Positions 1 through 6,366 of a stretch of DNA of 7,918 nucleotides are shown here, piece by piece. The stretch lies in contig JAHEZF010000065.1 in the NCBI GenBank assembly GCA_023251215.1, positions 1-7,918 of the forward strand. The letters are read 5' to 3'. The notes beneath the pieces were generated by a model, which saw only the letters and a program-made list of their open reading frames with translations, did no database searches and was not told where the DNA came from. The stretch comes from Sphingobacteriales bacterium (lineage in GTDB: Bacteria; Bacteroidota; Bacteroidia; Chitinophagales; Chitinophagaceae). How positions within the stretch are numbered: the first letter of the stretch is position 1; every line of letters starts with the position of its first letter. The translations under genes were made by a program, and so were the position numbers.

Positions 1-1
1 T

Positions 2-1219
2 CTTTCATCAACAGCAGTAATTGCCCAACCCACCAGCCAGACTTTTAATTCGAGCGGTACCTATACAGTACCTGCTGGCTATAGCGCAGTTGTAACTATC
101 GGGGCATGGGGTGGTGGCGGCGGTGGCGGTACTAACTCGGGTAATGCAAAGGGCGGTGGAGGAGGAGGTGCTTATGCAAGCATTAATACTACGCTTTCTG
201 CTGGTAGCTATGCAGTAACAGTTGGCACGGGAGGTGGTACTGGTACAGCTGGCGTAAATTCAAGTTTTACAACATTGGTTGTTGCCGTCGGTGGTAGCTC
301 AACAACCACTGCAACTGGTGGAGCCGGAGGAACAACTGCTGCAAGTACCGGAAATATATTATTTGCCGGTGGTAACGGTGGTAATGGCGCCAGCACAACC
401 AGTATAAGAGGAGGCGGTGGTGGCGGCGGATCTGCAACTGCAGGAGGAAACGGGGGCAATGGAGGTAATGGAGTTGCAGGTGGTGCAGGCACAGGTGGTG
501 CAGGAGGCTCAGGTACGGGTGCGGGGGGAAATGGAGCAGATGATAACGGTACACCAGATGCTACTACAGGAACTGCCGCTGGCGGCGGTGGTGGTGGCAG
601 GGGCAATAGCGGAAATTCCAAGGCAGGTGCAGCCGGTCGTGTAATTGTTACTGTGAATATTGTTTTGTCTGTTCATATTCTCAATATCGCAGCTTATGAA
701 AAGCAAACGGGTATTCAAATTGAATGGACAACAATTTTTGAAAACAATCTGCGCAACTACCAAATAGAGCATTCATCTGATGGCAGGGTATTTAATGTTA
801 TTGGAGAAGTAACAGCCCGCAATTCCGTTACTGAAACAAAATATCAATGGGTTGATAACAACCCGTTACCCCGGCTCAATTTCTACAGGATCAAAACTGT
901 TGATAACGATGGGAAATTCAGTTATAGCATTGTTATCAGGATTAATCCTGATAAAGCCTCTGAAGAAATCACTGTCTATCCAAATCCCGTACAAGAAGGT
1001 CATGTATCTTTCCAAATTTCAGAATTACAAAAAGGAAATTATTCAGTAAAAATTTATAACAGTAACGGCCGGCAGCTGTACAACAAGCCTTTAATTCACA
1101 ATGGCGGCGCTTTATCTAAAACAATTCAATTGCCCCAGAGTACCGGTGCGGGAATATATTTCCTGCTTCTTGGGAATGATAGTTTAAAAGCAATGAGCAA
1201 AGCTTTCCTGGCGCAATAA
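2..1219 (+). CDS. Glycine-rich secreted protein with T9SS C-terminal sorting domain (5' partial)
   Basis: The frame is open from the left edge to TAA at 1217-1219, giving 405 visible residues; the true start is outside the window. The first visible residues (LSSTAVIAQ) look like the end of a signal peptide cut at A/Q, so only about 15-20 residues are probably missing. Next comes a strand-like stretch (QTFNSSGTYTVPAGYSAVV) leading into a Gly/Asn/Thr/Ala-rich region at visible residues about 36-212, with poly-Gly runs, closed by GRVIVTV. This layout resembles the glycine-rich domains of surface and phage-tail proteins. Residues about 228-315 resemble the FnIII-like module that often precedes sorting signals. 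Residues about 321-405 (ITVYPNPV, then YSVKIYNSNGRQL, and GIYFLLL near the end) are a classic T9SS type A sorting domain. Inference: it is exported by Sec, carried across the outer membrane by T9SS and attached to or released from the surface. The ligand is unknown. Base composition is GC-rich in the Gly tract because of GGN codons, so it is not evidence of transfer. Confidence 0.9.
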   Translation, partial: LSSTAVIAQPTSQTFNSSGTYTVPAGYSAVVTIGAWGGGGGGGTNSGNAKGGGGGGAYASINTTLSAGSYAVTVGTGGGTGTAGVNSSFTTLVVAVGGSSTTTATGGAGGTTAASTGNILFAGGNGGNGASTTSIRGGGGGGGSATAGGNGGNGGNGVAGGAGTGGAGGSGTGAGGNGADDNGTPDATTGTAAGGGGGGRGNSGNSKAGAAGRVIVTVNIVLSVHILNIAAYEKQTGIQIEWTTIFENNLRNYQIEHSSDGRVFNVIGEVTARNSVTETKYQWVDNNPLPRLNFYRIKTVDNDGKFSYSIVIRINPDKASEEITVYPNPVQEGHVSFQISELQKGNYSVKIYNSNGRQLYNKPLIHNGGALSKTIQLPQSTGAGIYFLLLGNDSLKAMSKAFLAQ

Positions 1220-1248
1220 AAATGGGTTTATAAAATTGTGTCCGGATG

Positions 1249-1265
1249 GCTCAGATCACCTGAGC
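1249..1265. terminator. Stem-loop between convergent genes, possible weak terminator
   Basis: GCTCAG (1249-1254) and CTGAGC (1260-1265) form a 6-bp stem with a 5-base loop. It lies between the convergent ends of the T9SS protein gene (stop 1219) and the DUF4293 gene, whose stop codon is in the loop. Neither side has a T-tract directly after the stem; on the minus strand an ATTTTA run follows about 14 bases later. It could end transcription from either side, but it is short and may be chance. Confidence 0.25.
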
Positions 1266-1672
1266 TTGTCTAATGTCTTTATCAGTTTTTCATCTTTGCG
1301 GATATTTCGGAAAGCCATGAAATAACCCGCCACAACTGCAAAGGGTAATATGCAGTATAGAGCCAGTGTCGGCTTTATTAGTTTATTCATCTGCACAATG
1401 TAAATAATAACGATTAACACAGATAACAGAAGGCCAAGCAGGCATAGCTGCATTTGCATTTTGCGATTTTTAAAAAGAAATATAATAACGGCGGAAAGAA
1501 TGATTGAACTGCCGGTCAAAACTAACAGGGGAAAATTACTGCCTGCATCTGCCACTTTATCAGAAAGTTGATTGTTAATCATTTCTTTTCCTGTTACAAA
1601 AGGAAACTTAAAACTAAGGATTGCAGCTACAGTTGAAAGTAACAACCAAAGTGTTTGCTGACGCTGGATCAT
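1256..1672 (-). CDS. DUF4293 family integral membrane protein
   Basis: This is a 138-residue protein of unknown function that fits the Bacteroidota family DUF4293. It starts MIQRQQTLWLLL, and four hydrophobic segments are visible at about residues 8-26, 48-67, 74-93 and 102-121. A hydrophilic loop at about 28-46 follows the first segment. The C-terminus is short and charged (FRNIRKDEKLI, then LDKLR), a signature I associate with this family. Length and the start at the N-terminal MIQR motif match what is usual. It begins 37 bases after the glyA stop on the same strand, with no terminator or good promoter between, so it is probably co-transcribed with glyA. Predicted location is the inner membrane. 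No catalytic residues can be recognised, and neighbouring glyA does not reveal its role. Confidence 0.85.
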   Translation of the reverse strand: MIQRQQTLWLLLSTVAAILSFKFPFVTGKEMINNQLSDKVADAGSNFPLLVLTGSSIILSAVIIFLFKNRKMQMQLCLLGLLLSVLIVIIYIVQMNKLIKPTLALYCILPFAVVAGYFMAFRNIRKDEKLIKTLDKLR

Positions 1673-1709
1673 AAATGCAATTTTGTAGTTCTAATATCGG
1701 AAATATTTC

Positions 1710-2990
1710 TTAACCCAATTCTGGATATAGTGGGAACCGACTCATTAAAGTTCTGACATCTCCGCTTATACCTGCAATTATTTTTTCATTTTCAACATTC
1801 ATCAGGACAGTATCAATCATAGCAACAACTTCTTCCATGTCAACTTCTTTCATTCCTCTTGTGGTAATGGCAGGTACACCTACACGGATGCCAGAAGTAA
1901 CAAACGGACTCTTATCATCAAAAGGCACTGCATTTTTATTGAGTGTAATATGAGCCTTGTCCAATGTTTCCTGAGCTTTTTTGCCAGTAAGATTCTTGTT
2001 ACGCAAATCAATCAGCATTAAATGAGTGTCCGTACCGCCGCTGATGATATTATATCCACGATTTACAAATGCTTTTGCCATTGCCTGGGCATTTGTTTGA
2101 ATTTGTTTTGCATAGACTGTGAACTCATCACTCAGTAATTCTCCAAATGCAACGGCTTTGGCAGCAATGATATGCTCCAGGGGGCCGCCCTGTGTTCCGG
2201 GAAATACGGCCATGTCAAGAAGATGACTCATCAACCGGGTGTTTCCTTTTGGATCTTTTACTCCAAAAGGATTTTCAAAGTCTTTCCTCATTAAAATTAT
2301 GCCGCCTCTTGGGCCACGTAAAGTTTTATGTGTGGTAGATGTAACAAAATGACAACGATCAAAAGGATCGTCCAAAAGTTTTTTTGCAATCAACCCGGCA
2401 GGGTGAGCAATGTCGGCCATGATAAATGCGCCAATGGAATCTGCAATGGCACGAATTCGTTTGTAATCCCAGTCACGGCTGTAAGCTGATGCGCCGCAAA
2501 TAATGAGTTTTGGTTTTTCTTTTTGAGCAATCTCTTCCATCTTGTTGTAATCAACAAGGCCGGTTTCTTTTTTAACGCCATAAAAAAGTGGTTGATAAAG
2601 TTTACCGCTAAAGTTGACTGCTGAGCCATGTGTCAGGTGGCCGCCCATACTCAGATCGAGTCCTAATATTTTATCACCGGGTTTTAAAACAGCCAGCATC
2701 AGTGAGGCATTAGCCTGTGCACCGCTGTGTGGTTGCACATTGGCATAATCGCAATTAAAAACTTTTTTAATGCGGTCAATAGCTAATTGTTCGGTCTGAT
2801 CAACGATTTCGCAGCCACCATAATAACGACGGCCGGGGTATCCTTCTGCATATTTATTATTCATCACATTGCCCATGGCCTGGATCACCTGCAGTGAAGC
2901 AAAGTTTTCAGAAGCGATGAGTTCAATACCATTGCGCTGGCGTTCCAGTTCCTGGCGGATAAGATCAAAAACCTGGGTGTCTTTTTGCAT
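1710..2990 (-). CDS. glyA: Serine hydroxymethyltransferase (GlyA)
   Basis: GlyA is a cytosolic PLP enzyme that interconverts serine plus tetrahydrofolate with glycine plus 5,10-methylene-THF, the main one-carbon source for purine, thymidylate and methionine synthesis. The 426-residue length is normal for the bacterial family (about 410-430). Key motifs are present: ELIASENF (23-30), [13 protein letters not shown] (47-59, active-site Tyr/Glu), GGHLTHG (116-122), MADIAHPAG with D193 and H196 near PLP, and [11 protein letters not shown] (220-230) with Schiff-base lysine K222. SGIRVG contains R369, the expected substrate-carboxylate binder. The protein looks complete, with no frameshift or missing active-site residue. 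ATG at 2988-2990 is supported by the family N-terminus ([13 protein letters not shown]) and by a G-rich run just before it. It is probably expressed from a promoter near 3156-3188 with a leader of about 160 bases, followed by the DUF4293 gene. Confidence 0.98.
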   Translation of the reverse strand: MQKDTQVFDLIRQELERQRNGIELIASENFASLQVIQAMGNVMNNKYAEGYPGRRYYGGCEIVDQTEQLAIDRIKKVFNCDYANVQPHSGAQANASLMLAVLKPGDKILGLDLSMGGHLTHGSAVNFSGKLYQPLFYGVKKETGLVDYNKMEEIAQKEKPKLIICGASAYSRDWDYKRIRAIADSIGAFIMADIAHPAGLIAKKLLDDPFDRCHFVTSTTHKTLRGPRGGIILMRKDFENPFGVKDPKGNTRLMSHLLDMAVFPGTQGGPLEHIIAAKAVAFGELLSDEFTVYAKQIQTNAQAMAKAFVNRGYNIISGGTDTHLMLIDLRNKNLTGKKAQETLDKAHITLNKNAVPFDDKSPFVTSGIRVGVPAITTRGMKEVDMEEVVAMIDTVLMNVENEKIIAGISGDVRTLMSRFPLYPELG

Positions 2991-3000
2991 ATTGCCCCCA

Positions 3001-3014
3001 TCCCCTAAAGGGGA
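3001..3014. repeat. GC-rich hairpin in the glyA leader
   Basis: TCCCCT (3001-3006), AA, AGGGGA (3009-3014) form a 6-bp hairpin with a 2-base centre. On the minus strand it is followed by GGGGGC and then the glyA ATG only 10 bases past the hairpin. Beside it GTTT/AAAC (3015-3024) forms a second small inverted repeat, so a longer imperfect fold is possible. Similar CCCCT-TTA-GGGG elements are, to my recollection, frequent between genes in Bacteroidota, which makes a dispersed repeat likely. It could also affect glyA translation, because it sits beside the ribosome landing site. Confidence 0.5.
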
Positions 3015-3065
3015 GTTTGTAAACTTTCCGATTGTTTTAGAAAATTCATTGTTATTGCTGAATAG

Positions 3066-3083
3066 TCCCGATAGCTATCGGGA
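3066..3083. repeat. 18-bp perfect palindrome TCCCGATAGCTATCGGGA
   Basis: The 18 bases read identically on both strands, with no spacer. The element lies in the 256-base region between divergent glyA and the nucleotidyltransferase gene, and inside the predicted glyA leader. It can form a 7-8 bp hairpin in RNA or serve as a dimer binding site. Nearly the same CCCGATAGCTATCGGG word is, as I recall, a common intergenic repeat in Bacteroidota, so a dispersed repeat is favoured over a specific operator. No T-tract follows, so it is not a standard terminator. Confidence 0.6.
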
Positions 3084-3155
3084 TGTTACAGTTGAAGAGT
3101 GCGTCGCAACAGATGTTTAATAGTAGTACTGCAGTTGGCCACACTATCATCGTTA

Positions 3156-3188
3156 CAAAAATAAGTGAGGTAAGGTTGTTATAGCAAA
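3156..3188 (-). promoter_or_regulatory. Candidate Bacteroidota-type promoter for glyA
   Basis: On the minus strand TATTTTTG (3163-3156) matches the Bacteroidota -7 box TAnnTTTG exactly. TTTG (3188-3185) sits 21 bases upstream, within the usual spacing for the -33 box. Transcription would start near 3150, giving glyA a leader of about 160 bases holding the palindrome and the GC-rich hairpin. No riboswitch class (glycine or THF) was recognised in that leader. The assignment rests on consensus only. Confidence 0.4.
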
Positions 3189-3246
3189 CTGCATTGAAGT
3201 TTTTGTTTATTCTAAATTCACTACATTCGTTGGCTTTTTTAACAAC

Positions 3247-4239
3247 ATGAAGGCAATCATACCAGTAGCCGGAGCAGGCACCAAGCTGCGTCCGCATACC
3301 TATACGCAACCCAAGGCTTTGATTCCGCTTGCCGGAAGAACCGTGCTGAGTTTTATTATTGATCCATTGAAAGAAGCGGGCATCAATGAATTCATTTTTA
3401 TTGTAGGATATCTTGGCGATAAGATCCAGGATTATGTAAAGGCAAAATATCCAGGGCTAAAGACTCATTTTGTCCGTCAGACTGACCGGCAGGGTATTGG
3501 CCATGCCATCAGGCTTACAAAAAATATCGTGAACAAAGATGAAGTGTTTGTAGTGCTTGGCGATACGATCTGTGAATATGATGTGCAGGAAGTGATGAAG
3601 AGTCCAAACTCAATGCTGGGTGTGAGGAAAGTAGATGACCCCAGGGAATTTGGTGTGGCAGAAATAGATGAAGACAGATTTATTAAGCATGTGATAGAGA
3701 AACCCCAGATACCTAAAAGCAATATGGCGCTGGTGGGAATTTACAAGATAAGAGAAAGTGAACAAATGTTCCAGTGTCTTGAAAATAATATAAGGCAGGG
3801 ATTACGAAGCCACGGTGAATACAGCTTGACCGATGCATTGGATTGTATGATAAAACTGGGCGCCCGGTTTCAATCATTCAAAGTGGAGAATTGGTTTGAT
3901 TGCGGACGTAAAGAAACCATGCTGGAATCAAACGCCACCCTGCTGAAAAAATCCAGTTCAACAGGAAATAAGGAATATCAATTTGAAAATTCGGTGATCA
4001 TCCACCCGGTAAGCATCGGTACGGATTGTACAATCAAAAACTCCATCATCGGCCCTGATGTGACTATTGGCGACGATACAACTATTGATTACTGCATTAT
4101 AAAAAATTCCATTATTGGCTCTTATTCCAACCTGTTTGATATTGTACTGGATTCTTCCATTATCGGCAGCGACAGTAACCTCAGGGGAGAAACCCGGTCG
4201 CTAAATATCGGTGATAATACGAGTATTGATTTGGGATAA
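3247..4239 (+). CDS. Sugar-phosphate nucleotidyltransferase with left-handed beta-helix domain
   Basis: This is a 330-residue cytosolic enzyme expected to join an NTP and a sugar-1-phosphate into an NDP-sugar plus pyrophosphate, feeding polysaccharide, LPS or glycoprotein synthesis. The Rossmann-like NTP transferase domain spans about 1-235: the nucleotide loop VAGAGTKLRPHTYTQPKAL (7-25), QGIGHAI (82-88), metal-binding D106 in VLGDT, FGV (135-137), EKP (151-153), GEYSLTDAL (190-198) and WFDCGRKE (216-223). A C-terminal hexapeptide-repeat region (about 247-325: SIGTDCTIKNSIIGPDVTIG and later turns) forms a left-handed beta-helix, as in RmlA-like long forms and GlmU-type proteins. The nucleotide loop is slightly unusual: GAGTK instead of the common GGxGTR. 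Base (dTTP, UTP or GTP) and sugar cannot be read from sequence. The ATG at 3247 gives the typical MKAIIPVAG start. It is divergent from glyA; a long inverted repeat follows its stop. Confidence 0.9.
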   Translation: MKAIIPVAGAGTKLRPHTYTQPKALIPLAGRTVLSFIIDPLKEAGINEFIFIVGYLGDKIQDYVKAKYPGLKTHFVRQTDRQGIGHAIRLTKNIVNKDEVFVVLGDTICEYDVQEVMKSPNSMLGVRKVDDPREFGVAEIDEDRFIKHVIEKPQIPKSNMALVGIYKIRESEQMFQCLENNIRQGLRSHGEYSLTDALDCMIKLGARFQSFKVENWFDCGRKETMLESNATLLKKSSSTGNKEYQFENSVIIHPVSIGTDCTIKNSIIGPDVTIGDDTTIDYCIIKNSIIGSYSNLFDIVLDSSIIGSDSNLRGETRSLNIGDNTSIDLG

Positions 4240-4240
4240 C

Positions 4241-4329
4241 AGTTACGGGTTATGAGTTACGGGTTTCGGGTTATAGTCTTTATTGATTGTTACCTTTACT
4301 TCGTAACTCTTAACTCATAACCCGTAACT
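4241..4329. repeat. 19-bp perfect inverted repeat with tandem GTTACGGG words
   Basis: AGTTACGGGTTATGAGTTA (4241-4259) is exactly complementary to 4311-4329, with 51 bases between. The arms are themselves repetitive: GTTACGGG occurs at 4242 and 4256, a related CGGGTTAT at about 4267, and CGTAACTC/TAACTC copies lie on the right side. The element fills almost all of the 97 bases between the nucleotidyltransferase stop and the next start. RNA across it could fold into a long hairpin, but no T-run follows, so a simple terminator is not supported. It may be a degenerate short tandem repeat or dispersed intergenic element. Confidence 0.75.
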
Positions 4330-4336
4330 CAGCACT

Positions 4337-5287
4337 ATGCCTTTTTCGAATCGCATTACAAAACTTTTTGGTATTGATTATCCTATCATCCAGGCCGGGA
4401 TGATATGGGCCAGCGGCTGGCGGCTTGCCAGTGCTGTAAGTAACGCAGGGGGATTAGGGCTTATAGGCAGCGGGAGCATGTATCCTGATGTCTTAAGAGA
4501 ACATATACATAAATGTAAATCCACTACTGTTCGTCCCTTTGGAGTAAACGTACCTTTGATGTATCCGGATATTGACAAGCATATACAGGTTATTTTGGAA
4601 GAAGGAGTGAAGATCGTTTTTACTTCGGCCGGTAACCCAAAGACATGGACTGCTGTCTTAAAAGAAAAAGGAATTACAACAGTTCATGTGGTTAGCTCTT
4701 CAAAATTTGCAAAAAAAGCAGAAGAAGCGGGTTGTGATGCAGTAGTGGCTGAAGGATTTGAAGCAGGCGGTCATAATGGGAAAGAAGAAACAACTACGAT
4801 GGTGTTGATACCGGCTGTTGTTAATGCTGTGAAGATACCGGTGATTGCTGCAGGTGGCATAGCAACCGGGCGACAAATGCTGGCCGCTATGATAATGGGA
4901 GCAGAGGCAGTACAGATGGGAAGCCGCTTTGTAGCCAGCGAGGAAGCTTCTTCTCATATTGAATTTAAAAAAGCCGTTATCAATACGCAGGAAGGGGACA
5001 CGATACTTACGATGAAGCAATTAACTCCTGTAAGAGTGATCAAAAATGATTTTTACAGGCAGGTGCAGGAGGCAGAATGGAGGGGGTCAACAGTAGATGA
5101 ACTAAAAAAATTATTAGGCAGGGCCCGTGCAAAAAAAGGTATGTTCGAGGGCAACCTGGATGAAGGAGAGTTAGAAATAGGCCAGGTGAGTGCCTTGCTG
5201 AATGACATTTTACCAGCCGGGCAGATCGTAAAAAATGTGTGGAGTGAATTTATGAACGGTTTGTCAAGTCCGTTGAAAATGCTTTAA
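4337..5287 (+). CDS. Nitronate monooxygenase / 2-nitropropane dioxygenase family flavoprotein (FabK-like)
   Basis: This 316-residue protein is an FMN-binding TIM barrel of the NMO/FabK superfamily. Visible marks: the N-terminal strand YPIIQAGM (15-22), AGGLGLIGSG (37-46) and FGVNVPL (68-74). AEGFEAGGHNG (138-148) carries H146, which corresponds to the catalytic histidine of both families. The FMN phosphate-binding strands are VIAAGGIATG (169-178) and GAEAVQMGSRF (188-198). Length is usual (310-330). Members either oxidise toxic nitronates such as propionate-3-nitronate, or, as FabK, reduce enoyl-ACP in fatty-acid synthesis; sequence reading alone does not separate them, and many Bacteroidota homologues are untested. 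The ATG at 4337 is the natural start, since FSNRITKLFGIDYPI is the normal N-terminus. It follows the nucleotidyltransferase on the same strand after the inverted repeat, so operon membership is unclear. Confidence 0.88.
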   Translation: MPFSNRITKLFGIDYPIIQAGMIWASGWRLASAVSNAGGLGLIGSGSMYPDVLREHIHKCKSTTVRPFGVNVPLMYPDIDKHIQVILEEGVKIVFTSAGNPKTWTAVLKEKGITTVHVVSSSKFAKKAEEAGCDAVVAEGFEAGGHNGKEETTTMVLIPAVVNAVKIPVIAAGGIATGRQMLAAMIMGAEAVQMGSRFVASEEASSHIEFKKAVINTQEGDTILTMKQLTPVRVIKNDFYRQVQEAEWRGSTVDELKKLLGRARAKKGMFEGNLDEGELEIGQVSALLNDILPAGQIVKNVWSEFMNGLSSPLKML

Positions 5288-5346
5288 TTTTATTGTTTCA
5301 GCGGAACGAATGTGTGAAGTTTCTTTTAAAGAATAACATTTGTCAA

Positions 5347-5748
5347 ATGAAACAAAAACTCCTCCTGATGACAATTACCCTTTTGGGTTTTGTTGTTGCA
5401 AAAGCCAATAACATTGATCCCGGTGATGGGAAGGGCAAAAAAGATGAACTGAATGGTATAGTAATACATTCGGAGACCAAAAAGCCTTTGAAAGATGTTA
5501 GTGTGACCGCTTACCTGGTTTCTAAGAAAGAGAAAGTAACAACGACTGACGAAGAAGGCAACTTTGCATTTGATGAGTTAAAACCGGGTATCTACAAATT
5601 TATTTTTGAAAAAGCCGGTTTCAAAAGGATTACTAAAGACAAGGTGGTGATAAAAACCGATGAAGGCTTCCAGTTGAATATCGAAATGATTGAAAGTAAT
5701 GATTTCGACATTATGCCTTCTCCTTTTTATTTTACTGAAGTGAAATAA
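5347..5748 (+). CDS. Small exported protein with carboxypeptidase-regulatory-like domain
   Basis: I chose ATG at 5347 because it yields a clean signal peptide (MKQKLLLMTITLLGFVVAKA, cut near residue 20). The frame extends to a TTG at 5293, but the extra 18 residues would bury that signal. The mature protein is about 113 residues. After a short charged linker (GDGKGKKDE), residues about 35-112 form one beta-sandwich of the CarboxypepD_reg/CNA-B type: LNGIVIHSETKKPLKDVSV, then TDEEGNFAFDELKPGIYKF, then AGFKR. Such domains usually form the N-terminal part of TonB receptors or repeats in surface proteins; here the domain stands alone, with no T9SS tail, TonB box or lipobox cysteine. Predicted periplasmic or secreted, possibly a binding or stability module. 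Its frame starts 59 bases after the flavoprotein stop, and a strong terminator follows at 5772-5803. Function is unknown. Confidence 0.8.
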   Translation: MKQKLLLMTITLLGFVVAKANNIDPGDGKGKKDELNGIVIHSETKKPLKDVSVTAYLVSKKEKVTTTDEEGNFAFDELKPGIYKFIFEKAGFKRITKDKVVIKTDEGFQLNIEMIESNDFDIMPSPFYFTEVK

Positions 5749-5755
5749 ATAAGTT

Positions 5756-6298
5756 TCAGCTTATTTTAAACTGGGATGTGGCAATCACATCCCAATTTTT
5801 TTTATTGTGATAAAGCAGCGAGATGCCTTGTGTCATCCAGGCTTCTTCATATTTTTTTTCTTTAAAATACTCCCAGGCTTCGAAGAAAGCTTTTTTGTAC
5901 AGATCTCTTGTGGCAATGGTAACATGAGGGTGGGAGGGGCGGTCATCAATTGGCAGTGGATATTTGTTTGCCTTTAGCAAAAACCCGAACAGATCATCTT
6001 TTAATTTCATTAATTGATCATTAGGTGATATATCAATAAATATCACACTGGGTTTAAAATGGGAAAAGTTGTTCGATTGAATAACAAAACTGTTTTGAGT
6101 TGCAGAAAATGCGGCAATAGAGTCTTTCAAATCGTTTTCCAGACCGGGCATCATCCAGAAAGGAGGAACCAGGGTAATATGTGCGGGTGATCTCAAAGCC
6201 ACTTCGCACTGGTAATTTTCTTTCATCCACAATTTCCATTTTAATACCTGCTGATTGATGTTTTCAGGCGCCACTAATGCAATAAAGTACATGTTCAT
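5756..6298 (-). CDS. 2'-5' RNA ligase / 2H phosphoesterase family protein
   Basis: This 180-residue protein carries the two HxT signatures of the 2H superfamily: HITL (H40, T42) and HVTI (H125, T127), which together form the active site for 2',3'-cyclic or 2'-5' phosphodiester chemistry on RNA. The N-terminal strand MYFIALVAPENI and the spacing of about 85 residues between motifs fit the LigT/ThpR-like branch; length is normal. The natural substrate of bacterial members is poorly known (tRNA halves or cyclic phosphate ends are proposed), so the annotation should stay at family level. Two in-frame ATGs are available, at residue 1 (6298) and residue 3 (6292). A perfect -7 box (6303-6310) lies only 4 bases upstream of the first, so the transcript may be nearly leaderless. 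The last 9 codons overlap the terminator of the convergent gene. Confidence 0.87.
   Translation of the reverse strand: MNMYFIALVAPENINQQVLKWKLWMKENYQCEVALRSPAHITLVPPFWMMPGLENDLKDSIAAFSATQNSFVIQSNNFSHFKPSVIFIDISPNDQLMKLKDDLFGFLLKANKYPLPIDDRPSHPHVTIATRDLYKKAFFEAWEYFKEKKYEEAWMTQGISLLYHNKKNWDVIATSQFKIS
5772..5803 (+). terminator. Intrinsic terminator of the regulatory-domain gene, inside the convergent coding region
   Basis: TGGGATGTG (5772-5780), loop GCAAT, CACATCCCA (5786-5794) make a perfect 9-bp stem. It is followed by A and eight Ts (5796-5803) on the plus strand. It begins 23 bases after the stop of the 5347-5748 gene. No T-tract follows on the minus strand, so it works in one direction. 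The stem lies within codons of the RNA-ligase-like gene read from the other strand. Confidence 0.85.
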
Positions 6299-6302
6299 AT
6301 TG

Positions 6303-6310
6303 CAAAAATA
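6303..6310 (-). promoter_or_regulatory. Possible -7 box for the 2H phosphoesterase gene
   Basis: Minus-strand TATTTTTG (6310-6303) matches TAnnTTTG exactly and lies 4 bases before the ATG at 6298. The start of transcription would fall at or next to the ATG. No TTG -33 box is found about 20 bases upstream, and the same bases form the T-tract of the preceding terminator, so the match may be a by-product of that. Confidence 0.25.
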
Positions 6311-6338
6311 AACAGTCCCGCCTCAGGTGGGACTGTTT
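6303..6338 (-). terminator. Intrinsic terminator of the helical-repeat gene
   Basis: AAACAGTCCC (6310-6319) and GGGACTGTTT (6329-6338) give a perfect 10-bp stem. On the minus strand it is followed by ATTTTTG. It lies 28 bases after the stop (6367-6369) of the gene read leftward and ends just before the 2H phosphoesterase start, so these two same-strand genes are probably separate transcription units. On the plus strand only TTTT follows, so it may work weakly in reverse. Confidence 0.75.
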
Positions 6339-6366
6339 TGCTTTCATGGCCAGTCACGGCAAGGCT

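Noticed and set aside
208..621. 137-residue proline-rich open frame on the minus strand
   Set aside because: It is the complement of the glycine-codon tract of the T9SS protein; GGN read backwards gives proline codons. No signal, domain or start context supports it.
2991..3150. Glycine or tetrahydrofolate riboswitch before glyA
   Set aside because: The leader has two hairpins, but I could not find the conserved cores of either class, and both hairpins look like common intergenic repeats.
3202..3229. Promoter for the nucleotidyltransferase (TTTG at 3202, TACATTCG at 3222)
   Set aside because: The -7 box has one mismatch at an important position and the 16-base spacing is short; too weak to list.
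3052..3309. 85-residue minus-strand frame in the glyA/nucleotidyltransferase gap
   Set aside because: It overlaps the start of the well-supported nucleotidyltransferase gene and the promoter region, and its Cys-rich translation resembles no family.
5293..5346. TTG start giving an 18-residue N-terminal extension
   Set aside because: The extension has no family support and precedes a textbook signal peptide that starts at ATG 5347.
5747..5766. AAATAAG-TTTCAG-CTTATTT stem as terminator of the 2H phosphoesterase gene
   Set aside because: The 7-bp stem is almost all A-T and lacks a following T-tract on the minus strand.
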